64,000 nt of DNA, taken from positions 248,001 through 312,000 of the forward strand of contig MU119228.1 of NCBI GenBank assembly GCA_014904845.1, given 5' to 3'. This stretch comes from Acephala macrosclerotiorum (lineage: Eukaryota > Ascomycota > Leotiomycetes > Helotiales > Mollisiaceae). The translations under genes were made by a program, and so were the position numbers. Shown here piece by piece: positions 24,043-33,464 of the stretch. The notes below the pieces were generated by a model, which worked only from the letters and a program-made list of their open reading frames with translations, was not told the DNA's origin and made no database searches. How positions within the stretch are numbered: position 1 is the stretch's first letter; each line of letters opens with the position of its first letter.

Positions 24043-25136
24043 ATGTTGAGATCACTTCAAATCAACTCTCGACTCGCCACCAAAACCAGATCAACACCGA
24101 GGCTGAACCTCGTCAGAAATCACTTCTCAACAACCGTAAACATGCCTGGAAAATACGCCCATCTTCATGGACCCGGCAACGAAAATGGCCCAGGCGACGC
24201 CCGCCCCACCGCTCTCCAAATAATTAAAGATGAAGGTCTCGAAGGAAAGATGGCCGACAAGTCTTCCTCGTTACAGGCACCTCAGCAGGAATCGGCCCAG
24301 AAACCGGACGCGCATTCGCAGCGACAGGAGGGAAAGTCTTCATGACTGTTCGAGATATGAAGAAGGGCGAAGAAGCATGCAAATCCTTCCTCGAACCTGG
24401 ACGTGTTGAGCTTCTCGAGATGGACAACAACGATTTGGAGAGTGTGAGGAAAGCTGCGAAGACGTTCTTGAGCAAGAGTGACAAGTTGAGTGTTCTTGTT
24501 TGCAATGCAGGAGTTATGGCTGCGCCGTATGAGAAGACGAAGGATGGGTTTGAGAGCCAGTTTCAGGTCAATCACTTGTCCCATTTCTTGCTCTTCAGTT
24601 TGCTCAAGGGCACGATGCTGAAATCTTCGACGCCAGACTTTCACTCGAGGGTCGTGACTGTCTCTTCGATTGGTCATGCCGCGGGTGAAGTACAATTCGG
24701 GAACTATAACTTCGGTGATGGGAAGGATTACACACCATGGGCTGGGTACGGACAGTCGAAGACAGCCAACATTTACATGACGAACGAGATTGAGAATCGC
24801 TATGGGGAGAAGGGACTTCATGGTATCTCGCTGCATCCTGGTGGAATGTGGACTGGTCTTCAAAAGTATGTGTCTCCAGAAACGTTAGCCCAGTGGAAGT
24901 CTCGACCTGGTGTAGACAAGCACGTGAAGAGTTTTGAGCAGGGTGCAGCAACCTCAGTGTATGCCGCCGTTGGGCAAGTGTTTGAAAAGAAGGGAAGATT
25001 GTATCTAGTTGATTGTGATGTTGAGCAAGAGAAAACAGACAAGAAGGATGGATACAGTCCCCACATCTATGATAAGGATAAGGAGGCAAGACTGTGGGAG
25101 GATTCGTTGAAGATGGTGGGGTTGACAGAATCATGA
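24043..25136 (+). pseudogene. Short-chain dehydrogenase (WWOX/retinol dehydrogenase-like) with one-base frameshift
   Basis: The first frame, from ATG 24043, gives an Arg/Ser-rich presequence like a mitochondrial signal, then MPGKYAHLHGPGNENG and QIIKDEGLEGKMADK. The second frame starts at once with VFLVTGTSAGIGPETGRA, the NADP-binding motif, and continues with VCNAGVM, FQVNHLSHF, the catalytic YGQSKTAN and a full C-terminus to 25136. The two frames meet at about 24260, where one base seems to be missing. There is no intron signal there, and the second frame has no ATG before 24342, downstream of the cofactor site. Either a recent null allele or a sequencing error, since everything else is intact. 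Confidence 0.75.
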
Positions 25137-25976
25137 TGATATCCGAGCTTGAGGGATAAGAGCACTGATGAGATCAACCGAAATATACTCCTTGAATTTT
25201 GAGACCCGTTTATTATGTCCGTGGGATTCGCTTGACATATTCTAACAAAGTACACTGTCCCGTTCTTGATCACGTCGTCTTCGTACCTGGGACGATCTGC
25301 TGCTGTCACACCATCATCTTCCCAAGTTTGCTAATCGTCCCTAACATAATCGCGTGGACCATCACTCAAAATTTTGTGAAGCAAACCGTTCTCTAGAATG
25401 GATTGCGAGTCCATAGCTTTGGCAGGGACGTTGGAGTCAGTGGTGAACGCGGATACACCCAATATTCGCATATCAATCAAGTAGATACAATCGGAAGCCA
25501 GTTTTTACTGAACAGCAGGGTAAGGAGAGAAACACTTCCATAGCGTGAGAGGTTACTGCCTTTGAGATCGAGGTACAAGGTTGCGGAACAGCCGTAGACG
25601 AGTTTGTTGACCAACTCGGTCATGAGCCCCTGTAGCGATCAGGAGTGTCGATGAACATCATAGAAATTCTCCCAACTGCCATTGGAAGACTAGATGAAGC
25701 TATTGCTAGAATTTTTCTTGACATTATTGATAAAACTTCTTAAGCACGGAACTTATATACTGCGCAGACAAAGAAAGACGCCATTTGCTGCGTCAAGCGT
25801 GCGCATGAGGCGGGAACGCGACATGCTTTTGGAAGGGGTAAGCTCAGTGTAGAAAATGAACCAAATTTCTAGCCCAATTTCCAGTAGCATGAAACGAAAC
25901 AAAAATGCCTACGGGGAGGTCCAGAATCTAACTGTATAGATTTAAATGCTCATGTTGATCCAACCAATCAGAAGAA
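25137..25976. other. Intergenic region upstream of the tRNA gene
   Basis: About 840 bp with no gene that I can support. Confidence 0.4.
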
Positions 25977-25989
25977 GCCCTTATAGCTC

Positions 25990-26040
25990 GTATGTCTTAT
26001 CTAATCTCACCATTCATCAACCGTAACTAACAACTCCTAG
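25990..26040 (+). other. GT-AG intron-like insertion A in the tRNA D arm (51 nt)
   Basis: Starts GTATGT, ends CTCCTAG, and has a CTAAC branch motif at 26027-26031, ten bases before the end. It lies between tRNA positions 13 and 14 and splits the internal A box. All three signals match those of mRNA introns in this window. Confidence 0.8.
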
Positions 26041-26092
26041 AATGGTAGAGCGCGTCACTTGTATCCTTCATCTGTACATGACGAGGTTGTTG

Positions 26093-26142
26093 GTAAGTCT
26101 CAAATCTCAATTTCATGGAAACACTATCTAACAATGAAACAG
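26093..26142 (+). other. GT-AG intron-like insertion B in the tRNA T stem (50 nt)
   Basis: Starts GTAAGT, ends GAAACAG, with CTAAC at 26128-26132, eleven bases before the end. It lies between tRNA positions 52 and 53. Its last G restores the first G of the B box GGTTCGATTCC, so the B box stays intact in the DNA. Confidence 0.8.
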
Positions 26143-26171
26143 GTTCGATTCCAGCTGGGGGCGTCTATTAC

Positions 26172-26187
26172 TTTTTGCTGTTTTTTT
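26172..26187 (+). terminator. Pol III T-run terminator
   Basis: Runs of five and seven T, 9 and 18 bases past the tRNA 3' end. Confidence 0.7.
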
Positions 26188-26482
26188 GTGTGAAAACTTT
26201 GTGGGCCTGCCCCGCAATTTACCCCTCCCTCGCTTGCTTCAGGGGAAGCGAAAGTCAGTTCAGGCTTTGAACGCTGTATTTTGGTACACTTTCAGGGCAT
26301 CTTACGGATTTTCAGGGCAACGTCGCTGAAAACTCAGGCTGTCAATCACTGGGACAACAGCGCATTAGAGATGCATTCCAGAAAGACCATCAAAATCAAA
26401 TCATCAGCGCCCCTGAAACCTCTCATTAATTTTTGTTTAATTCCTTTTTTATAACATCCTCTTCTGTCATCCGATCTCCAAC
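26188..26482. other. Spacer between tRNA and amidase remnant
   Basis: Just under 300 bp, no gene seen. Confidence 0.4.
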
Positions 26483-27269
26483 TCAACTAGAATATAACCT
26501 CAACCTTGTGCTCACCGGTTTCAAAATACCCACTTTCTCCAACTCCTCCATCAACCTCGCAAGCACAAAATCACACCCCCTCGCCGCCTGAATCGCAATC
26601 GTAACAGGCAAATACTCAACCTTCCCCGTAACCGTACTATTATACGGCGCCTCTCCAAGCGGGACAATCACCTCTTCCGCCCCCGCATATCCCGCAACAG
26701 CCCAATCACTGATTCCCAACAGTGGATGATTCATTACTAGAAAGTAACAATTGCGATAATCGGTAGTGCCAGCAGGCCATGGATAGATGTATAGACCTTC
26801 GGAACAAGAATCTGGGTCGGGCTGTCCGAATCCGTTAGTTGACCACTAGGTAGGCCCGACCATGAACAGCTGAGTTCCAAAGTCATCGAGGTGGACACAC
26901 GCGACTGAGTGTCGACAGAAGGCATTTCGGAGCCGTCGTAGGCTAGGGAGACTGACTGGAGAAACCGGTTTGAAAAACATCATCTGAGCCGAGAAACGTA
27001 GAAATCGTAAAGTTGAGCTCTGAAGTCGAAAAATGGCTGCTATTGGTGTGAATGACGGTCAACGGCAGGAGATCTGCTCAAATGTCAAGAAGCCTAGTGA
27101 CGATTTGGCTATTGATTCCCTGAAGAGTCGAGACAGGAACACCTCCAGCGTAGTAGGTGATGTCTCCGAGCGTGACCACTTTTCCGTTGTCGATGAGATC
27201 TCCTTTGGCCAAGACTGCCTGAAACACAAATACCAATGAGGCAGGGAGCCAATTGAGGAGAGACCTCAT
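26483..27269 (-). pseudogene. Fungal secreted amidase remnant, catalytic core deleted
   Basis: The N-terminal part from ATG 27269 has a signal peptide (MRSLLNWLPASLVFVFQAVLA), then GDITYYAGGVPVS, LPLTVIHTNSS and FLGSDDVFQTGF, which I recognise as the N-terminal extension of fungal amidase-signature proteins. The C-terminal part reads YIYPWPAGTTDYRN, GYAGAEEVIVPLG, EYLPVTIAIQAARGCD and LEKVGILKP, the usual end of that family. The Ser-Ser-Lys catalytic domain that belongs between them (some 400 residues) is absent. Frame changes occur around 26960 and 26890, with in-frame stops at about 27080 and 26850. Clearly non-functional. Confidence 0.72.
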
Positions 27270-28018
27270 GATTCCGGATGCTCTTGACGGAGAGACGAGT
27301 TGAAGAATCATGCGCGAGGAAGCCAAAAGAGACGAGGGTTATGGTCTCTTATATGCACTAAAGATTTAAGAAAGCTGTCCTTCAGACTGCTAAGGGTGGG
27401 GTCAGACTTCCGGCACAACATTAGAGTCCGTACCATCCGGCGAGATCGGAGACGTACTGGAGATAGCTTAAGGGAACCTAGCACAAAGTGAAGAATTTAA
27501 ATGCGAAAAACATGCTACTTATTTCAGCCGAAAAGAAGTACTTGACTGAAACTGGAGAAATTGAGGAAAGTCGACAAGCGTCGCTTGACATTCACGTATC
27601 CCACCCTTGGCAGAACTTCCAAACCAATGAGATAAGACGCCGCCAAATGATCGTTCACCGCATTCGCGGCTCTGATCAAGGAACGCTCTCGGATGAGCGA
27701 TTTGGTAACCTCTTAAATACGACTTTGAAAGATAAAGATGCAGGAATAAGTGCGGGGTTATGCTTTCTTCCTGCCTCCATCCCACTCACCAACATCCGTA
27801 TCCAAAGAGAATCGAATCAGACACACTTCGGCCGATAAAAGGTTTTCCTTCGAAACTCGTCCACCGTACTGGGACTTCCCAAGCTCTGGTCCCAAGTAAT
27901 GCTCGGAAATAGACCAGGTTAAGCTTAACTCGAGGAGGAAACCATATCCACACCGATACCAAGAACTGCATTAGATCGCATAGATAGACATGACGACGTA
28001 TGTTGAAGTTTTTATTTC
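27270..28018. other. Intergenic region
   Basis: About 750 bp. A 116-codon frame on the plus strand at 27488-27838 shows no family features; I see no gene. Confidence 0.4.
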
Positions 28019-29537
28019 TCACACTTGCGACTTCGGTGCCGCAATCATCTTCGCCGCTCTTTTCGAAGTGAACTGAAAGCACTCTGGAAGTCCGGTCTCA
28101 CTCCAGTCCTTGCCAAGAACCATCTTCACAACGCCCGGCGCACAGGTGAAGATACGTGCCATGCCTGCCAAATATCAGTACTTTGCCCAAGGAAGGGCAG
28201 AGAAGACTTGCCGTGACCACCAAAGCCAGCACAAACCCATTGCCCCTCCATCCCTTCTACACGCCCAACGAAGGGAACGAAGTCTCCAGTCATCCCAATA
28301 ATCCCACTCCAAGCATGGTCCAACCCCTCACCATGAACCCCACTGCCAGAAATATCAGCCTCTTCACCAGGAAACAACACCTTCCACTGCTTCAAAGCAT
28401 CCTCTAAAATCTCATCATTATACTTCCCATCATTATACGTCACAACACCCCTCCTCGTCTCGGTACTCAAGGTTGGGTTTGCTCTCGAAACACCCAGTAT
28501 CAACGTCCCATCTCCTCGTCTCTGAATCAGCGAATAGAAGTGATGCAGGCTATATCTCAGCGAAAATGTCTTCGTCAACGTGTTCTCAGCTGTGAAAGCA
28601 GGTGGTGCGACCAGAGAGTGAGTTTGTGCTCGATTGGGCGTTAGATGAGGTTCTAATTGCGGGAGAAGAAGAGATGCGTATGCGTTCGTGCAATGAATGA
28701 CTCCTGGACTTGTCACCATGCCGCGAGGGGTATGAACATCCCACAACTTCTCTCCAGTTTCCGATTTTGTGACTTTTGACACAGGACAGTGAGTGAACAA
28801 CTTCACACCCTTTTCAACACAAGAACTCAACAACCACTGCGCCAATTTCGCTGGATGGCTTGACCCCGCAGGCCATTCGTACGCAGCAATGGCATCCTTG
28901 ACGCCCGTTCTCTTCTTCGCTTCGTCACCCTCATAGAACGAGACGTGGGATACGTCTCCACCAGCTTTCTTGAAAGCTTCAAAGTTCTCTGCTTCGTAGG
29001 CTGCGAATTCGGGCGTCATGCAGACATCGAATGTGCTGCTGAGGTAGAAATCACAGGGAACGGAGTACTTTTTGACGAAGTCATCGACGCGGTCGAGGAC
29101 GAGACGTTCGTTGGCGATGATTTTCAGGGCTTGGTCGGGGCCGTGGAGGGAGGAGTAGTGTTTGAAGCCTCGGAACGCATCTTCAGATTGTCAATGCTAG
29201 ATCTCAAAGAAGTTTGAAAGAGAAGAGGACGTGGGGTCATACCTGGTCTCACGTGCCCAGCATTCCTCGAACTCGCACCACTTGCAGCTTCCCTCGCCTC
29301 AAGAATCACAATGTCTTTCCCATCGACACCATTCCCTGCCAACTCAAAAGCTGTGAGGGCGCCCGAGATGCCGGATCCGATGATCACGTATTTACTCGAT
29401 GCTGGGACAGGGGTGGATTTGTTGATATTGAGGTGAGGATAAGCTCGAGTCGTTCGCTGCCAGTAGCTCAGACATGGCTTTGGGAGAGGTGCTGATGGGG
29501 TTACCGACCCTTTAAGGTCTTCATCTAACGCGATCAT
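28019..29537 (-). CDS. FAD-dependent oxidoreductase (DAO family)
   Basis: Three exons: 29537-29243, 29180-28212 and 28164-28019. The FAD-binding Rossmann motif is YVIIGSGISGALTAFEL, followed by VILEAREAASGASSRNAGH, the conserved ribose-binding and SGAS/N-G-H element of glycine/D-amino acid oxidase-like enzymes. The C-terminus has WVCAGFGGHG, split by the second intron, and ends in MARIFTCAPG and a short basic tail. The second intron (28165-28211, 47 nt) begins GCAAGT, so it is a GC-AG intron. The family oxidises secondary or primary amines; the substrate is unknown. Coding sequence is intact. Confidence 0.85.
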
Positions 29538-30138
29538 GACTTTTGGCTATGAATTGACGAGGTTGAACGTCCTCCGGGACCGGCGAGATTTTGATCAACC
29601 TTGAAGAGAGGCGCTTGCGCTTGTCGGCTGAAAGCTTCGAGATACATAGAAGAATTTCCAACGACGCTTCAACCTTCCTCTTTCCTCGATGCTATCATTC
29701 CGACGACTCGTTGACGGTCGAGTCGATATCTGTTACCCATTTTTGTTGTCGGATGGTGGCAACACTCTCGCTGCCAAGAGTGGGATATTCTCATCCCAAC
29801 ATGTAAAGATCAACACCCACTAATGCATTGCATTGCCCGCCGGCCGACGTTCAGGCGTCGCGAAGATGTCTGTTTATCACAAACGTTTTGCTACGTTACC
29901 GCTAGTCTTATCTTGATCGTCGCAAGGGCGATGGAACGCTTTCGGTGTTTTTCCCTGCCGGGAATCTTGTTCTGCGATGAAATCTTTCAGCGTGGAGAGC
30001 CGCGGCCAAGCACGATAAGGATTTGAAATTGGGATATTTTCCGTCCTTTTTCTTCTTCTTCGTCTTGTACAGTATTGCTCTTAGAACATTACTTGAGATC
30101 AAGTCGATTACTGAGGGTAAATTGAGATAGAGGTCGAG
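29538..30138. promoter_or_regulatory. Divergent promoter region, FAD oxidoreductase and MFS transporter
   Basis: About 600 bp between two divergent starts; no gene seen. Confidence 0.4.
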
Positions 30139-32092
30139 ATGGTGTCGTGGAAAGGCTTTGGTCGCCCAGCGGTGTTGGCCAAACATGAGCGAACCCCTGC
30201 TGAGAAGAGTCTCGTGCTCCGTCTTGATATATTTTTGATGACTTTTGGCTGCATTTCTCAAGGTATGATTAACTCCTCTCGGTTTTCTTGACAAAGTGGA
30301 AGCTAATCAATGGTCTTACAGTTATCAAGTGAGGGCCATGAGTTCCGACAATGTCAAGGCACCTGACTGACCACGTGCAGATATCTTGATCAGCAGAACA
30401 TCAGCAATGCCTATGTCTCTGGCATGAAAGAAGACCTCAAGCTCTATGGGGATGAGTTGAATTAGTACTCCTCCTCCTACCTCAAAGTAGAACTTTTCTG
30501 ACGCTGTCCAGCTTCACGACATGGTTTAACGTGGCGTATTGCATCTTCCTCATCCCATCTCAGATCATCCTCACCTACGTCCGACCCAGCCTATGGCTCC
30601 CCGGACTCGAGATCGCCTGGGGCCTGATGACTGGCCTTATTGCTACAACCAAGAATGCAAAGCAAGTCTATGTTCTTCGAGCATTTCTCGGGATGTGTGA
30701 GAGTAGTGCTTGGCCTGGAATGATGACTTTGTTCAGTGAGTGATGATGCTGAAAGCAGGAACAGAGAGCTCAAAACTGACAGCCAATAGTGCATTGGTAT
30801 ACGCCCACCGAGCTGGCAAAGCGTATGGGCTTCTACCATTCCTGCCAGGCAGTCGGAGGCATGATGTCCGGCGCTCTCCAAGTCGCCATCACCAACACCC
30901 TAGATGGCACACACGGCCTTGCAGGCTGGCGGCAAGTCTACCCTCCCCTCTCGGACACCACAACTAACAACTCCTCACAGCTGGCTCTTCGTAATCAACG
31001 CCATCATAACAGTAATCTGGGGCTTTTTCGGCTTCTTCATGATCCCAGACCTCCCCAACCGTCCCAACCCACGCTCGTTCTGGTTCACGAAAGAACATGC
31101 TGCTATGGCTATGGAGAGATTAGAACGACATAACCGTGCTGAGCCTAAGAAGATGACTTGGGCTGGCGTTAAGTGTGTTTCATTTTCCTCCATGTGATCT
31201 TTGCTGATACTTTCAGGCGAACTTTCTCAAGCTGGGTGGTCTATTTCATCGCTGTGCTTTATATTGCGACCGTATTAGCCTCATACGGATACGCATACTT
31301 CAACCTATTCCTAAAGAGCCTAAAGAACCCTGATGGAACGACGAGGTGGACGACTTCTCAAGTGAACGCAATCCCAATCGGTGGAGGAGCGATCCAAGTC
31401 GTCTTTGTCTGGATATGGGCCCTCCTCTCCGATTTCTTCGGCACGAGATGGACGCTCATTATCGCTCAAGCCATTATTGGGTTGATTCCTACGATTATAA
31501 TGAGCATCTGGACACACCACCCTGCTTCTGTTGCTTTGTCGGCGGTTTATGCCAGTTATTTCATCTCGTATATTTGTTTGGGGACTGCGCCGCTTATTAT
31601 GAGCTGGCTTTCGGATATGTTCGTATATCCCCCCTTAGTCTAAATTGGAGTTCATGCTGACAGGAAGCAGTATACCGCAAGATCCAGAAGCGCGATCATT
31701 AATCGTTGGCGTGACGATTGCAGGTTATTATGCCATTGCTGCTTGGAGTCAAGTTTTGGTTTGGCCTGCTGTCCAAGCTCCTTATTGTATGCCCTCTTCC
31801 ATTGTCCCCTTTGGAATTTTTTATGTGCTGACTAGTATGAAAAGATAAATATGGCTGGCAATCGGCTCTCGCGCTCTGGGTCTTAGTCATGGTCATGACG
31901 TGCGTCTTGCGATACGTTGACGTTCGGTATATGTTGCCGAAGCGAATGGAGTACGCGAGAGAGATTCATGGTGGTGAGGTGGACAGTGAGGATGGAAGGG
32001 AGGTTGTTGGTGTGGAGAGGGAGTCTGGGGACATGGATGAGGATTCGAAGGGTGGCAAGGATGTTAGGACGAAAGTTGTTGCTGCTAGCTGA
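30139..32092 (+). CDS. MFS transporter, anion:cation symporter (Dal5/Liz1-like)
   Basis: Nine exons with introns at 30263-30321, 30329-30380, 30465-30511, 30736-30789, 30932-30980, 31173-31216, 31619-31670 and 31787-31844. Exon 2 is only 7 nt (30322-30328). The intron at 30932 starts GCAAGT, a GC-AG intron. The product has a short cytoplasmic N-terminus, [18 protein letters not shown] after the first span, [33 protein letters not shown] and about twelve spans in total. These features fit the ACS family of carboxylate, vitamin and allantoate transporters. The C-terminal tail is acidic then lysine rich. Substrate unknown; no lesion found. Confidence 0.85.
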
Positions 32093-33464
32093 GGCTGAAG
32101 GGAGGTTTGGAATTTGATAGAGCGCGAGATGATAAGGATGAGGACGCAGTGTCCTTCAGGCTCCATCTGAAACAGGCAAGAGCGAGAGGAGAAACCTAAG
32201 AGAATTGTGAAAGAACTCTATGACAAAACCTAGTGCTTTAAGAAGCAGCTTGAAATGAAACATTTGAAGCCCTCTCTTTTCTCTCACATACATACATACG
32301 AGTGAGGCTGAAGTTTCTTCTTCAATATTGACAGTTGATCACCGGAGAAATTGATAGCGCCAAGGACGCAAAATATTTCACGAAACGAGAATTCCGGGAG
32401 AACGGCGAATGAGCCTCATGACGGCTCCTAGAATCTTCCGACTTAATAAATGAAGCCATTTCCTCGAGCCTCTTCGCCATCCTTACATACCTCGGCATTC
32501 CCCCTCTCAGCCTCGTGTGATCCATCGAAAAGGGTGCGAGCGCCACCAAAAAAACAAGCGAGAAAATTCCGGGAGAACGGCTGTCGGCCCCCATCTCCCG
32601 TGCGGCCAGAAAATTGTCCCGACTTTCTGGAAAACTCCTGCAAATGATGATGTAAATAAAGTCTTTTCCATCTTCAAGTACCTCGGCATTCCCCCTCCAA
32701 TATCCTCAGCCTCGTGTCCTTCCATGTTGTCTCACTCATTTCCGCTCGCTTAATATTAGGGGTTCCACTGCCCATAAATCCACGGCCCGACTTTGACATC
32801 TATCCTTTAAATGAATTTTCTTTACGTGCGAGAGATATCGTTTGCCTACCAACCTACCAAATGCGCATACCCAAGCGGGTCAGACTCTTATCCACACGTC
32901 CCACGCCCAAATATGAGAGGCTCAAGGATGGCAGAGGTAGTTTACCTCGGCATGTTTTTGCTTGGCGGTTTGAGAGTTGAGCTGTTGGGCTGAAGTTGTG
33001 GATCGATGTTGATTGAAGAAAGCGGCGAGTCCACGCCAAAGTGGTCCCTACGCACTTTCTCACGAGTCAAAATGAGGCTCCGTCCTAGGATCGGTCACCG
33101 ATCGAACTTTGGGTTCTGGACGCAGCCGTGCACGATGTTTTGATTGAAAAGATGAGTGGGCCACTCTAGTTCTTTATCGCAAACCTCTTCCAAAAGAAGA
33201 GATGCCGAGGTTCATGTTGCTGTTTCCATGCTGCTGGGACCGTACGAGATTGGTGATGAGTGCTACGGTGCGTTTTTGATGTTGGTGGTCAAGTCTGTGG
33301 ATTGGTTTTACAGTAGGTGTGGATCTCCCGTGAAGAGCGTGGGATGATATACATACCGAAATTTCCCTTGCTTCCGCTTTTGAGGCTCTTGCTGTGTTTC
33401 CTCCATTCTCTATCTTTTCCGTTCCTTTGGCTGTGTCTCTTGTTTCTATAGCAAGGCTATCAAT
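32093..33464. other. Long intergenic region with a diverged tandem repeat
   Basis: About 1.37 kb between two rightward MFS genes. Two imperfect direct copies of a ~140-160 bp unit lie at about 32390-32525 and 32568-32726. Both start ATTCCGGGAGAACGGC and end with TACCTCGGCATTCCCCCTC and CCTCAGCCTCGTGT. A weaker echo (TTTACCTCGGCAT) is at about 32940. No gene seen. Confidence 0.6.

Larger units (their letters stand above)
25977..26163 (+). tRNA. tRNA-Thr (anticodon UGU) interrupted by three introns
   Basis: Exon pieces 25977-25989, 26041-26063, 26078-26092 and 26143-26163 assemble into a complete cloverleaf. The acceptor stem GCCCTTA/TGGGGGC pairs fully with two G-U pairs; the D stem GCTC/GAGC, anticodon stem CGTCA/TGACG and T stem GTTGG/CCAGC (one G-U) are fully paired. 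The conserved T8, A14, G18G19, A21, T33, TTCGATT loop and the A15-T48 pair are present. The anticodon TGT reads ACA. A 14-nt intron after position 37 (26064-26077) is a normal tRNA intron, with TACA at its end pairing to the anticodon TGTA. Two further insertions, after position 13 and after position 52, look like spliceosomal introns. T runs at 26172-26176 and 26181-26187 can terminate Pol III. The discriminator base would be G. Confidence 0.85.
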
